Shown: positions 21,981 to 31,602, counted from the first letter of the stretch. The stretch: 64,000 nt of DNA from Semisulcospira habei (GCA_036245525.1 BTPG01000002.1:169207028-169271027); one strand, 5' to 3'. Notes: generated from the letters alone by a model not told the origin. Made by a program: numbers and translations.

Positions 21981-22328
21981 GTAAGTGATTCTATGATCAT
22001 CTTTATTTTATTGGCTCGCGTGCGAAGGAAAAGTGAGTTTATGTTCTGGGCCGTCCGCGTCCATGGTAAACGTTAACAGTGGCATTTTCTCGGAGACTTT
22101 TCAAGCCACATTCTTCAAGCTTGGCCCAAGGATACTTTGTGGCAAGATCTTTGTAAACATACCAATTTGAGTGACCTCTCTCAAAGGGTCACGCGGGGTT
22201 GACAGATGTGTGAAAACTGCTTACATTTTCAGAAAACATGGATTTTGCTTTCTTGTGCAAGGCTCCTTAAACCAAAATTGGGCTGCTTTTGTACTAATGC
22301 AGCTTTCTTTTTTTCTTTCCTTTTCCAG
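21981..22328 (+). other. Phase-0 intron filled by a V-family repeat
   Basis: The donor is GTAAGTGATT. The acceptor is TTCCTTTTCCAG after a long pyrimidine tract. The reading frame is phase 0 on both sides, so splicing joins NYKL to LASGAWDGPE. About 250 of the 348 bases (22014-22265) match the dispersed V repeats at 7287 and 13317, including the TGCGAAGnAAAAGTGAGT start and the GAAAACnTGGATTTTG end. Without the repeat the intron would be only about 100 bp. Confidence 0.8.
22014..22265 (+). repeat. Family V single-unit copy inside the recombinase intron
   Basis: GCGTGCGAAGGAAAAGTGAG, TCTCGGAGACTTTTCAAGCC, GGCCCAAGGATACTTTGTGG and GAAAACATGGATTTTGCTTT match both ends of V with only one internal unit. 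Confidence 0.8.
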
Positions 22329-22829
22329 TTGGCAAGTGGAGCCTGGGATGGGCCTGAGACTGCCGAGAGTGCAAGCGCATCGCAATACAAGGACAGTGAT
22401 GACGAGGAGTTTGTTCCTGGCTCGAGCTCACAGGATTCAGACGGTGCGTCGCCATCAATCTCTGGGGTCTCTGACACAGACAGTTTTGTATTGAATATGT
22501 TAGATTTCAAAGTGGCTGTTTCAGGGTGGGCAGGTGTCAGTGAAGCAAGTACCAGCAAGGTGCAGTGTGCGTTAGGGGATGAATTAGGGGGTGGCAATGA
22601 CAATGTGGATAGGCAGAAGGAACATGATGTTGGGGGTGGGGAAAGAGCGCTTACCAAAGAAACGGGTGTGCACGTGTCGCAGAGAGGGAAAGGAAAGTAC
22701 AAATGGGACAAGAAACATGCATGCAAATTTTGTGGCAAGCTTGTTTTGAAAATGAGCACGCACTTACACGATGTCCATGCAGATGAGGCAGACGTTGCTA
22801 AAATTTTGATGATAAAAAAAAGGGACTAA
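22329..22829 (+). CDS. Recombinase-like gene, exon 2 segment a: acidic linker and zinc finger 1
   Basis: This segment continues the exon 1 frame. It opens with an acidic, Ser-rich, low-complexity stretch (DSDDEEFVPGSSSQDSDG) that is probably disordered. Near its end is a C-x2-C-x9-H-x4-H finger at 22722-22778 (CKFCGKL...HLHDVH). The frame stops at TAA 22827-22829, just after the run of eight A at 22814-22821. The conserved protein continues one frame over (QRRQAWIRIQDEGDYMHN), so I read the stop as the result of one extra A. The A-run makes both polymerase slippage and a read error plausible. Confidence 0.7.
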   Translation: MASGAWDGPETAESASASQYKDSDDEEFVPGSSSQDSDGASPSISGVSDTDSFVLNMLDFKVAVSGWAGVSEASTSKVQCALGDELGGGNDNVDRQKEHDVGGGERALTKETGVHVSQRGKGKYKWDKKHACKFCGKLVLKMSTHLHDVHADEADVAKILMIKKRD

Positions 22830-23190
22830 GCAGAGACGTCAAGCATGGATCAGAATACAAGATGAGGGGGATTACATGCATAATGTTGCAGTTATTGAAA
22901 AGAAATCAGGATGTTTGATTCCTAAGTATCGTACCAAAACTAGTAAGGTAGACGACCTTCTCGCCTGTAGCCATTGCAAAGGGCTCTATCAAAAAAAGCT
23001 GATCTCTGTACACTCAAAACGTTGCTGTCAGAAACAAGAAGGGTTTCAGTTCACTAAGAGAGGTGAGGCTGCTCAACGTGGGCGGCTAATGCTTCCAATA
23101 CCTTTAGACGTTGACATTTCCTTCTATCATAAGGTTTTAGCCAGACAGAGACAGGATGAGATAAGCATGGCCGTCTCATCAGAACTGACC
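22822..23190 (+). CDS. Recombinase-like gene, exon 2 segment b: zinc finger 2
   Basis: After the A-run shift the frame reads through GDYMHNVAVIEKKSG, a motif I recall before the second finger in related proteins. A CCHC finger follows at 22966-23025 (CSHCKGLYQKK...HSKRC). Then comes a helical stretch (LARQRQDEISMAVSSE). The match to the family is lost at about 23187-23192, where the protein moves to another frame at a CCCC run. Left unspliced and uncorrected, this frame ends at 23283 with unrelated residues. Confidence 0.65.
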
Positions 23191-23791
23191 CCTTGCTTTT
23201 GGAGTATGGAAAGAGATTATTTGACCGCAGGGACATTGAAGAACACACGGCTGGGCAAATCAGCTCCAGGATGCGGGAGTTAGGGAGACTATTAAAGATT
23301 CTTAGAGTGAGGTCAGAAATGAAAATCGCAAGTTTAAATGCTGTGGTCAATGCAGCTAGCTTTGATCATGTTGTACTGGCTGTAAAAGAGCTAGCAGAAT
23401 TTGATGAGGACACACATCAGTTCAAAAAAGGCAATCTTGCAATGCGCATAGGCCATGCTTTGAAAAAATGTTCACAGATCAAACAGTCGCTGGCATCCAA
23501 ACAGCTTGGGAATGGTTCAGATGACAGGTGGCGACAGGAGCTCTCTGAGGCGCAGCGCTTTGACTCTGTCTTCACCGGGGACTGGTATGATTGTGTGTCA
23601 GCTACAGCAGCCCAGTCGGTCGGGAAAATGACCATGAACAAACCCAAGCTGATCCCATCATGTGAAGATGTGAGGAAGGTCCAACAGCTTCTTGAGACAA
23701 GGGTGGTTTCGGAAGATTATCCGACAGTGGTTAAAGCAACTCTTTGCGCTGTATCACTTTTCAACCGAAAACGAGGGGGAGAAGTTCAGAG
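23187..23791 (+). CDS. Recombinase-like gene, exon 2 segment c: helical core and first catalytic Arg region
   Basis: The frame opens with DPLLLEYGKRLFDRRD and continues through a long alpha-helical region (MRELGRLLKILR, VVLAVKELAEF, LAMRIGHALKKC). This would correspond to the core-binding or SAM-like part of a tyrosine recombinase (inference). It ends in LFNRKRGGEVQR at 23760-23791, which matches the 'R-x-G-E' catalytic-arginine box of the family. A TGA follows directly because one base is missing near 23786-23793; the next segment resumes at once. Confidence 0.7.
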
Positions 23792-24757
23792 ATGAAGGTT
23801 TCAGACTTCCAGAATGCTAAGATTGGATCGATCACCAATCAAGATATCTTGAAAGGTCTCACAGAGGTTGAGAAGAAAATGGTGAATCATTTTCAGCGAG
23901 TGGAAATCAGGGGCAAGTTTAATAGGAGTGTTCCCATTTTGCTGACGAAGAAGATGATGACAACTGTGGACAGAATCCTTCAAATGAGGCAATCAGTGCC
24001 AGCTCTCGCCGGTTCCCAGTACATCTTTGCCACACCTTCTGGTCAGAGGCCTTACAGAGGCCATGATGTTCTGAAGGAACATGCACTGCAAGCGCAAGTG
24101 TCAAACCCAGCCATGTTCACATTTACTCAGTTACGGAAGCAGGTTGCAACTTTGGCTCAGGCCATGGCCATCTCGGAGTTAGACCAGGATCAGCTGGCAG
24201 ACTTCCTTGGTCATGATATTCGGATACATCGCCATATCTACCGCCAACCTCAAGACGTCCTTCAGAAGGCAAAAGTGGCAAAGATTCTTCTGCCAGTTAA
24301 CAATGGGATGACAGATTTTGAGAGTTGCATTAGAGCTGAACTGGGCGATGATGAAGAGATTGACTTTGACAATGAAAACACATCAGAAACTCGCAGAGAG
24401 GTCGCTGGGGAAACAGCACCTGTGAATGAAGCAAATAGCAAGTCAACAACACAGGAATCATTGAGCATGACCGAGAAAAGACGTCCAGAGCCTGATGACA
24501 AACTAGATAGTTTTGATGATGACAGTTCTGCGTCGGCTCCTGCTCGAAAGAAAGCTAGATTTACAAGGAAACCATGGGGGAAAGCTGAAGAGAAAGCTGT
24601 TGAAACTCGTTTCAAGACACACCTCGTCGTGAACAAACTTCCTGGAAAGGCCGAGATACAGCAGGCCATTGCAGAAGACCCCGCACTTAGACATAGGCGC
24701 TGGACAAACATTAAGGATTACATCCGCAACAGACTGAAAAAGTTACAAAAGAAATGA
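23792..24757 (+). CDS. Recombinase-like gene, exon 2 segment d: catalytic half and SANT/Myb-like C-terminus
   Basis: The segment resumes with MKVSDFQNAK. The beta-hairpin lysine area is near FNRSVPILLTKK. TFTQLRKQVATLAQ carries the second catalytic Arg (codon 24134-24136), with Thr (24125-24127) where many integrases have His. LADFLGHD supplies the His (24212-24214). HRHIYR supplies the candidate nucleophile Tyr (24239-24241). An acidic, Ser/Thr-rich linker follows (about 24330-24530). The C-terminus (about 24560-24757) is basic: KKARFTRKPWGKAEEKAV...RRWTNIKDYIRNRLKKL, with Trp spacing like a SANT/Myb fold. The catalytic set R-K-(T)-R-H-Y suggests recombinase ancestry. Activity cannot be judged. 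Confidence 0.8.
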   Translation: MKVSDFQNAKIGSITNQDILKGLTEVEKKMVNHFQRVEIRGKFNRSVPILLTKKMMTTVDRILQMRQSVPALAGSQYIFATPSGQRPYRGHDVLKEHALQAQVSNPAMFTFTQLRKQVATLAQAMAISELDQDQLADFLGHDIRIHRHIYRQPQDVLQKAKVAKILLPVNNGMTDFESCIRAELGDDEEIDFDNENTSETRREVAGETAPVNEANSKSTTQESLSMTEKRRPEPDDKLDSFDDDSSASAPARKKARFTRKPWGKAEEKAVETRFKTHLVVNKLPGKAEIQQAIAEDPALRHRRWTNIKDYIRNRLKKLQKK

Positions 24758-24839
24758 ATTGAGATTCTCCGACACTCGCATCATTTTCCTTTTCATACAG
24801 ATTTATTACAAGAGTGTTCATTATTATTGGGTTGGTTTC

Positions 24840-25435
24840 AGCATGTCTAGCTTGTTTTTGTCAATGGAACTGCAAATGGAACGACGCTTGGGGACGAGAG
24901 ACAATAATAAGGGGCATGGAAAACTTTGAAAATGGAACTGCTGATGGAACGGGGGGGGGGGGGGGGGGGGGGGACGAGAGACAATAATAAGGAGTAAGAA
25001 AACCATTGTCATCATAAAGATTTATTACAAGAGTGCTCTACTATGGGGTTGGTGCGCCTGCATCCTTTTGTATACTGTATATAACATGTAAAACTTTGAA
25101 AATGGAACTGCTGATGGAACGGGGTTTGGCGACGAGAGACAATAATAAGGAGTAAGAAAACCATTGTCGACATAAAGATTTATTAAAAGGGTACTACTAT
25201 GGGGTTGGTGCGCCTGCATCATTTTTGTATACTGTATATAACATGTAAAACTTTGAAAATGGAACTGCTGATGAAACGGCGGTTGGGGACGAAAGACATT
25301 AATAAGACAAAAAGAAACAAACATTGTCAACATAAAGACTTATTACAAGAACGTTATTATTCGGTTGTTTCCAGCGTGTATAGCTCTGTTTTTATCTGAT
25401 GTACACCTGGATCATTTTGTATGCTGTGTAACATT
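24840..25435. repeat. Tandem repeat just downstream of the recombinase stop, about four 160-bp units
   Basis: Units share ACTTTGAAAATGGAACTGCT, GACGAGAGACAATAATAAGG, CATAAAGATTTATTACAAGAG and a Gln-poor AT tail. Unit starts are near 24862, 24920, 25090 and 25247. A 17-G run interrupts the unit at about 24952-24973. A further diverged unit lies at 26585-26745. It starts within 90 bases of the stop codon, so it would be 3' UTR or immediate flank. Confidence 0.8.
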
Positions 25436-25769
25436 AAAGAAGTACCCAACGGAGAAAGAAACACGCTTAGAAAAGACGGGTACAACACAATTTATTAATA
25501 TTTCGGGTAAATACCCGTTGTCAAAATAGACAAACAAACAGAGAGATTAGCCGCTACTTATCTTCATTGGCAGAAGGAATGTGCAGCACATTCCTTCTGC
25601 CAATGAAGATAAGTAGCGGCTAATCTCTCTGTTTGTCTATTTTGACAAAGGGTATTTACCCGAAATATGAATACATTGTGTTGTACCCGTCTTTTCTAAG
25701 CGTGTTTCTTTCTCCGTTGGGTACTTCTTTGCTTATTACACGCTTGGCAGTCACCTTTTTGGTCTGGAT
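25436..25769. mobile_element. Foldback element F copy 1 with unique tail and perfect 11-bp target duplication
   Basis: Two arms of about 145 bp (AAAGAAGTACCCAACGGAG ... GCAGAAGGAATGTGC and its complement) meet at 25583-25584 and end at 25730. A 39-bp unpaired tail follows (ACACGCTTGGCAGTCACC, ending GGTCTGGAT). TGTGTAACATT lies at 25425-25435 and again at 25770-25780, so the tail belongs to the inserted unit. One end therefore is not part of the inverted repeat, unlike a normal TIR transposon. Confidence 0.85.
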
Positions 25770-25810
25770 TGTGTAACATTCATTAACCTTACTTTGCAAC
25801 TAAACAGTGG

Positions 25811-26383
25811 CCCCCACCCAGGTCTGCCCTGGGGGACTTGGGTGGGGTCAACTACTTTTTAGTTCCGAGGGTCACCCTGGTCAGCCCCAAAGGGTGGGTT
25901 TTCCTCTCAATTCTGGGGCATGTGTTTCTGTCTACCCTTGGTCAATTAACTTGTATTTTCCTTTTTTAAGCTCTCCCTGCTGTCTGCGCTGCCTGTATCT
26001 CTTGAAAAGAAGTACCCAACGCAGAAAGAAACACTCTTAAAAAAGACGGTTACAACACAATTTATTAAGATTTCGGGTAAATCCGCTTTGTCAAAACGGA
26101 CAAACAAACAGAGAGATCAGTCGCTACTTATCTTCATTCGCAGAAGGAATGGGGCACATTCCTTCTGTGAACAAAGATAAGTAGCGACTGATCTCTCTGT
26201 TTGTTTGTCTGTTTTGACAAGGCGGATTTACCCGAAATCTTACTAAATTGTGTTGTAACCGTCTTTTCTAAGCGTGTTTCTTTCTCCGTTGGGCACTTCT
26301 TTGCATTTTACATGATTGGCAGTCACCTTTTGGGTCTGAATAATTTTTTTGTTTGTTTGTTGTTGTTGTTTTGTTTGTTTGGG

Positions 26384-26414
<31 letters not shown>

Positions 26415-26530
26415 GAGGGAGGGTGGTGGTGGTGTATCTCTCTTGATATTGGATGTGTGTTGCTAAATGATCTTAGGTTTGCTTAGCGTATTAGACTGGC
26501 TGGCAACATGCATTCAATATTCTGTTCATT
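25811..26530. repeat. Repeat G copy 1, interrupted by foldback F
   Basis: Segments 25811-26004 and 26443-26530 together match the complement of 51305-51602 (CACCCAGGTCTGCCCTGGG, TCAGCCCCAAAGGGTGGGTT, CTTGATATTGGATGTGTGTT). The F element sits between them. Confidence 0.8.
26006..26438. mobile_element. Foldback element F copy 2, nested in repeat G
   Basis: It has the same foldback as copy 1 (26006-26302), then the same tail (GCATTTTACATGATTGGCAG), then a T/G-rich tract with G and T homopolymers (26345-26430). TCTCTTGA flanks it at 25998-26005 and 26439-26446. Repeat G is cut at this point and resumes after it, so the inserted unit includes tail and T/G tract. Confidence 0.8.
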
Positions 26531-26584
26531 ATTTTATTTTAATTTTTTCCCCTTCATTATCAGTGCTGGCACGTCCGGACGTTC

Positions 26585-26745
26585 AGCAATGTACAACCAA
26601 TCGGAACGAAAGACAATAATAAGATAAGAAAACCATTGTCAACATGATAAACATTTATTACAAGAGTGTTATTTTTTCAGTGTGTATACCTTGTTTTTAT
26701 CTGATGTACGCCTTGATCATTTTGGAAATGTCTGTAACTTTTTTT
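26585..26745. repeat. Displaced unit of the post-recombinase tandem repeat
   Basis: This stretch matches the 25290-25430 unit (GACAATAATAAGATAAG, ATTTATTACAAGAGTGTT, TTGTTTTTATCTGATGTACG). Foldback element F and repeat G lie between it and the main array, which suggests later insertions split the array. Confidence 0.65.
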
Positions 26746-26816
26746 TTTTTGGTTACTATAAAGTACACTTTGCATACTGTGCATTGTTTCTAAAGTCACA
26801 GGAAGCATAAACCTTA

Positions 26817-27509
26817 GCTGAGTTGGTATACCTCGCCCTCTACCTAGGTTAAACGCACCAGCGGTGCCACTGTTGCTATTTTCGCACCGGACCGGTCATG
26901 TGCACCAGAACTGCGCGCGCAGGTTGGCTTGTGCACTTGTAGTGTGGTCTCGTTCGTTCATGCAGAAGATTGTGATCGCAGTCAGGAAAAAAAAGGTTCG
27001 TTTGCGGTTTTAACTTGTAGCCTTTTATCTCCCCGAACACGCCAGTTTTGTGTAGAGATGGCGGAGGCTTGAGTCATGCCCAACACCACTGAATCAAGTC
27101 TATTGTACATGTAGTGCGCTCATTTCTCGAACTTCAACTTTGACGGTGCTTTCTGCCACAAACGACGCAGATGTCGCAAAAATCACCTCCATTGAGGATT
27201 TTAAAAAGCTATTTTTAAAATCTGCCAAATCGCGTAATGTTTCATGGTGCTAGCATAAGGATGGATGCATAATTGCTGGATTGCATATATGGGAAAGGGT
27301 TTATTCTTTATTCATTTTATTTTGCAGCAGTCAAACGAAGCTCACGTGATTCTTTCTCCGAGGTTGCCCATTACAGGTGCAGAAAGCACACGCTCAAAAC
27401 CGATCGGATGCACCAGACCAGTCCGAACGACCGGTCTGGTGCCAATATAGCAACATTGGCACCACTGGTGCATTTAACCTAGGCACTGGACGAGGTATAC
27501 CAACTCGGC
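26817..27509. mobile_element. Element M copy 1, Mutator-like, non-autonomous
   Basis: It starts GCTGAGTTGGTATACCTCG and ends CGAGGTATACCAACTCGGC. The long imperfect terminal inverted repeats also include the region around GCACCAGCGGTGCCACTGTTG. Flanks TAAACCTTA (26808-26816) and TAAGCTTTA (27510-27518) match at 7 of 9 positions. It is colinear with 47794-48459 over the whole length and has no plausible transposase ORF. Confidence 0.8.
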
Positions 27510-27816
27510 TAAGCTTTATTGTCGCACTTGCTAGAACTCGGTATTATATTTCTCTCTCCATTTTATGAATAGAGGCACATAAGTCGCGGTAACCCTTTAC
27601 ATGCCGAACTTGGGCAAGAACTAGTTTTCCTCATCAGTAAAGTTGGCAGAAAAAGGTTTGACTGCTCTTGATTGTTTGATTTGAAGTGTTTACAAACAAT
27701 TATTGTGTTTTTATATGCATGCACCTTTGATGTGATTAATAAAGGCTGAAGTTTCAAGTGATTGATTTCCTATGTTGTCAGTTCATTAATTAATGTCAGT
27801 GTTCTGTTTTGTCATT

Positions 27817-28030
27817 TTAACTCATTCTACCTCAAGGCCGGAATCCCCAAATGTTGAAGTCGTCTTCTGAAAACTGCGTTGCAGGGCAGGACACAGATCG
27901 ACCACGATAGTTCAAGGGTGATGCCAGAATAGCTTGGCGGCCATAGGCGCCACTCTATTCTGGCATCAGCCTTGAACTATCATGGTCGATCTTTATTTTG
28001 CTCTGGTGTGTCTGGGGTAGAATAAGTTAA
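27817..28030. mobile_element. Family A variant hairpin, TTAA-bounded
   Basis: TTAACTCATTCTACC opens and GGTAGAATAAGTTAA closes. Both arms carry the AGTTCAAGG variant and CAGAATAGCTTGGCG / CTATTCTGGC. Confidence 0.82.
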
Positions 28031-28184
28031 GTGTTAGTTTCTTCGTCTGGGTCTTTTTCTGTCTTTCATATTTTTCCACACTTTTTAACCTGCATCATAC
28101 TGAGGCTAAAAGCTTCAAATTTGTACACTGCCATATATGCAAGCTACATTACAGAACTTACAGATGAGGACATAGACCAATGGC

Positions 28185-28265
28185 ATTATTAGTTCAAGGG
28201 TGGTGCCACAATAGCTTGGTGCCTAGAGGCGCCAAGCTATTCTGCCACTACCCTTTGGACTATTT
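28185..28265. mobile_element. Family A variant hairpin core
   Basis: AGTTCAAGGGTGGTGCC with CAATAGCTTGGTGCC, mirrored by GGCGCCAAGCTATTC and CACTACCCTTTGGACT. The outer parts are not recognisable. Confidence 0.65.
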
Positions 28266-28896
28266 TAGTCACATTTGTTGCACACACTCGTGTATTCCGA
28301 ATAATAAGGGTTAATATTCAAAATGCTCTGTTGCTGCTTGTCTCGAACTGCAGAGTACATTTTTTTTTAATTTTTTTTAAAAGTCGTTTAATTTCCAGAA
28401 TTCTCACATAAATGCCATGCATAAACTGTTTTGCTTCAGAATGACAAAACGTAGCAATGTTTAAAAGATTTCCTCTGTAAAAATCATAATCGAAAGGTTA
28501 CAGGCCAGTGTTCATTCAATTTTGCACCATACAATGTTAAGAATGTTAATGCATACATACACATTAAGTTGAAAAAAAAAATGAAAGTGAAAAAAAAAAG
28601 TATTCCATGCACTTGACCTTATTACAGACGCCTAATGTTGTGAAACACCCATTTTGACTGTAATGCCAGTTTTTTGTGTGAGAGAGACACCCACCCACTT
28701 TATTGGTAGAAACCCATTTTTTCGGCATCTAGTGGCTCTGTTTCTAGAAAATGTCTATTTTATTTTAAGTTATAGAGCTTAGTTATAAGGTGAGTTCTAA
28801 ACATTCGCATCAATTCCAGAGCCCTAGAATAAATAGAAATATGGGAACCCATTTTCACATGAAATGGTAGGTAACCCATTGTGAGGCTTTTGTGCT

Positions 28897-29020
<124 letters not shown>

Positions 29021-29283
29021 GCCCGATCACAAAGTTCGCGTTTCATTCGTTGTTGGGTACAGATGGAAAAGTTCATAATCTTTTTAGAATGTCTGGACTC
29101 GATAAGTGTAGAGTGGGAGACGGATTATAATGAATTATTACAGCCATCAAACTACGGCTGACGAGTACCAGACTCATAAATCCGACGTTGGCGCACTTCA
29201 GTCAGCACGTGAAGTGACGCTCTAGCGAGACGGACTTTGACAGAAACCCGCTGTCGCCTTTTGTGTACTGTCTAGGAATACAT

Positions 29284-29495
29284 TTACCCATTTAACCCCA
29301 ACGCCCTACAGCGCGAGATGGATCGACAGTGATAATTCAAGGGTAGTGCCAGATTAGATTGGCGCCTGACGGCGCCAAGCTAATCTGGCACTGCCCTTGA
29401 ATTATCATGGTCGATTCATCTCCTGCTACTGCGCATAGCTGTTAAGTGACACCTCCCAAATTTGAGGAGTGCGGCCGTGCGGTTAAATGGGTTAA
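29284..29495. mobile_element. Family A hairpin MITE
   Basis: It opens TTTACCCATTTAACCCC and closes GGTTAAATGGGTTAA. The arms around the GACG centre are nearly complete (GATAATTCAAGGGTAGTGCC). Confidence 0.82.
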
Positions 29496-29513
29496 CCCAA
29501 ATCGAATAAGACA

Positions 29514-29710
29514 TTAAAGCCCCTTTGACTGCCATTTGCCGCGAGTGGAGTCTCTGACACCTTAGCAAAATGAAGCCTGATTCTGCATGAGGAACGCGTA
29601 TAGAAATGGAAACGGACAAGAGGCATAGATCCTCATGAGCCCCCGCAACTGCGGGGGCTCATGAGGATCTATGCCTCTTACAGTTGGGTTTTGTTCGTTA
29701 TACTATCAGC
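29514..29710. mobile_element. Family B hairpin MITE
   Basis: It opens TTAAAGCCCCTTTGACTGCC. The 64-bp core at 29617-29680 is nearly perfect around AACT. The right end is partly lost (AGTTGGGTTTTGTTCG present). Confidence 0.8.
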
Positions 29711-29959
29711 CCCGGCAGAAAGAAAGGAAGCATGGCGCCTAGAGGTGATCGATTCCGGACGGGGGGAAAAAAAAAGACATATTAGGTTAGTTGCAAACTC
29801 GTCTACAGTCCTGAAATAGTTCGTGGTACTTTTTTCTCGTGTTTTGCCGGGAGTAATTGTGCACTTTTGCAGCAGTATGGTCATATCAAAGGTAACGGTC
29901 TGCACAGACGTGACCCTCGTCCAGCTCAAGACCTGGCTTGTCTTTGACGACAAAACGAG

Positions 29960-30327
29960 TCTTTGTGGGCAACTGATTTGAAAAGTTTTTAACCACGCGG
30001 CTTCCTGTTCTCTTGTCTTACCAAGTCTCTCGTCCCAGTTTCTGCATTGACACGTATTATAGCTGATTTCGGACCTCTAGGTCCAGAAGCCGTAGAGCAG
30101 ACAGTTGCAGAAAACTTTAATAAGCCAGTAAACTGCCAACCAATTGTTCCTTTGCATTTCAGTGCGATTTTTGCGCTGGGCCAAAAATAGCTTATAACAA
30201 AGCCATATGGTCTGTGACAGGCAGGTACTAGCTATTGAAAGCTACTTGTAGTCCGACCCTGATGACTATCACAGGCCGGTGCACTTATAATAAACGAAAG
30301 GTATTCAGCTCGCTTCCAATGAACGAC
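29960..30327. other. No recognised feature
   Basis: Between the B copy and the K palindrome I see no repeat, RNA or coding signal. Confidence 0.3.
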
Positions 30328-30412
30328 TTAACTCATTGAAGACGTGCCGTATACTGATACGCGGCGAATCGCCGCGTATGCTGACGTATATGGCGCGTCC
30401 CCAATGAGTTAA
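30328..30412. mobile_element. Family K palindrome, TTAA-bounded, diverged
   Basis: It opens TTAACTCATTGAAGACGTGC and closes CGCGTCCCCAATGAGTTAA. The inner ATACGCGGCGA/TCGCCGCGTAT still pairs. Confidence 0.78.
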
Positions 30413-30847
30413 ACACCGGAAGTTAAAGAGGGGGCAGGGGTATGGAGACAAACAGTAAAGGTGAATGCGATATCTTTGGCGTCAGGCAAGCAGCCAGCAA
30501 TTAATTTTAACCTGATTTGCGTGATGATAACACTACTTTTTGGAGACGGTCAACCCAGAAACATTTCCCACAACGTGCTCCAGTGAACGACAACGAACAG
30601 CGTGCAAGTAAATAAAAGTTTTGACGGGGGAGGAAAAACGTGCCTTTTTGTCGTCTGCTGGTCAGTTCGCGCCCAACTGCTAAACCGTCGCCACCCACGT
30701 CATCTCCTCGCGTCCCGTTCAGCTCTCACGCGCGTGACGTCATTGGCTGAGGCGCTGACTTTCTTCCCCTTGTTCAGAAGATCCGTGTGGATGCCCTGGA
30801 CAAACAGATGGTAAAGTCGGCCAGCCTACGTCGAAGTGAAGGAAAGG

Positions 30848-30925
30848 TCTTCGGGCCGAGTCGGGCGCACTTGGCCCGCAAACGAATGTACGCGGGTCAA
30901 GTGCGGCCGATCTCGGCCCGCGGGC
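30848..30925. mobile_element. Family C hairpin, diverged
   Basis: TCTTCGGGCCGAGTCGGGCG and CACTTGGCCCGC pair with CGCGGGTCAAGTGCGGCCGA and TCTCGGCCCG. Confidence 0.65.
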
Positions 30926-31257
30926 ATTGTGCTTCCTGTGCATGGATCGTCTCAGACTGAACCCCCACCACCTCCCGTTCAGATGAACACAGTTTCAAAA
31001 ATGGCTGTAGAAGGTGGGCCACGATCTTCTCGGCTCTTGCGACCTGCACTGTCTTCAGGGGAACTCTGTTTCTTGCAAACAAAACGCGATGTTCGAGTTT
31101 GAAATGCATGGACAATTAATTTATCGCGCGCAAACCAGTCGGACCTCGTCAACTGGAGCGTCAGTCATGTACGGCAGAATCATCGATGGCGTTTACGGCA
31201 GGGGCTCCTGAGAATCTACATGTCTTCTGCTCTGACCTTGATAGAACCAGCGAGTCC

Positions 31258-31322
31258 ATTTTTTGAAAACAGCGAAATTTTCATTGTTGTAACGACAAAT
31301 CTCGGTTTTCTCCAAAATGGAC
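31258..31322. mobile_element. Family E short hairpin, decayed
   Basis: AAACAGCGAAATTTTCATTG and TTGTAACGACAAATCTCGGTT with TTCTCCAAAATGGAC keep the inner stem. Confidence 0.5.
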
Positions 31323-31446
31323 ATACTGGGTGGGTTTTTTCTCTTGCTCTCCCAAACCAAGGCAGTCTTGCTGGCCGAGATGTTATGAGTTATGTAATCC
31401 CTTCACTGGACGCAGACTGTTCATTGGAAATCGTTGTAAACTCAGC

Positions 31447-31602
31447 GCCGAAGATCATCAGCCGTCAAAGGAACCTGGCTACACCGTGATTTCAGCAAGA
31501 GGCATAGACCCTCATGAGCCCCCGCAACTGCGGGGGCTCATGAGGATCTATGCCTCTTGCAGTTGGGCGGTGTCGACTTTTTCTCGGCACTGAAGGGGTT
31601 GG
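31447..31602. mobile_element. Family B hairpin MITE
   Basis: The core at 31496-31559 is nearly perfect around AACT (one arm CCCTC, the other GGATC). The right flank is TTCTCGGCACTGAAGGGGTT. Confidence 0.8.

Larger units (their letters stand above)
21792..24757 (+). pseudogene. Tyrosine-recombinase-like zinc-finger gene, two exons, three frameshifts
   Basis: The locus reads as exon 1 (21792-21980), a phase-0 intron (21981-22328) and a long exon 2 (22329-24757). The order is a basic N-terminus, an acidic/Ser linker, a C-x2-C-x9-H-x4-H finger, a C-x2-C-x11-H-x3-C finger, a helical core, a tyrosine-recombinase catalytic half, a second acidic linker and a SANT/Myb-like C-terminus. From memory, this resembles uncharacterised multicopy proteins in fish, cnidarian and mollusc genomes that carry a Crypton-like recombinase fold; I could not search to confirm it. 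The frame changes near 22814-22821 (a run of eight A; one base too many), near 23187-23192 (one base missing, at a C run) and near 23786-23793 (one base missing). The domains are otherwise well preserved. The locus is therefore either a young pseudogene or an intact gene with sequencing indels. The ATG at 21792 is chosen because it has a good Kozak context (ccggATGg) and runs in frame to a strong donor. Confidence 0.75.

Noticed and set aside
22229..22759. 176-codon frame on the - strand
   Set aside because: Antisense shadow of the recombinase exon 2. It spans the splice acceptor, and the + strand has the finger motif.
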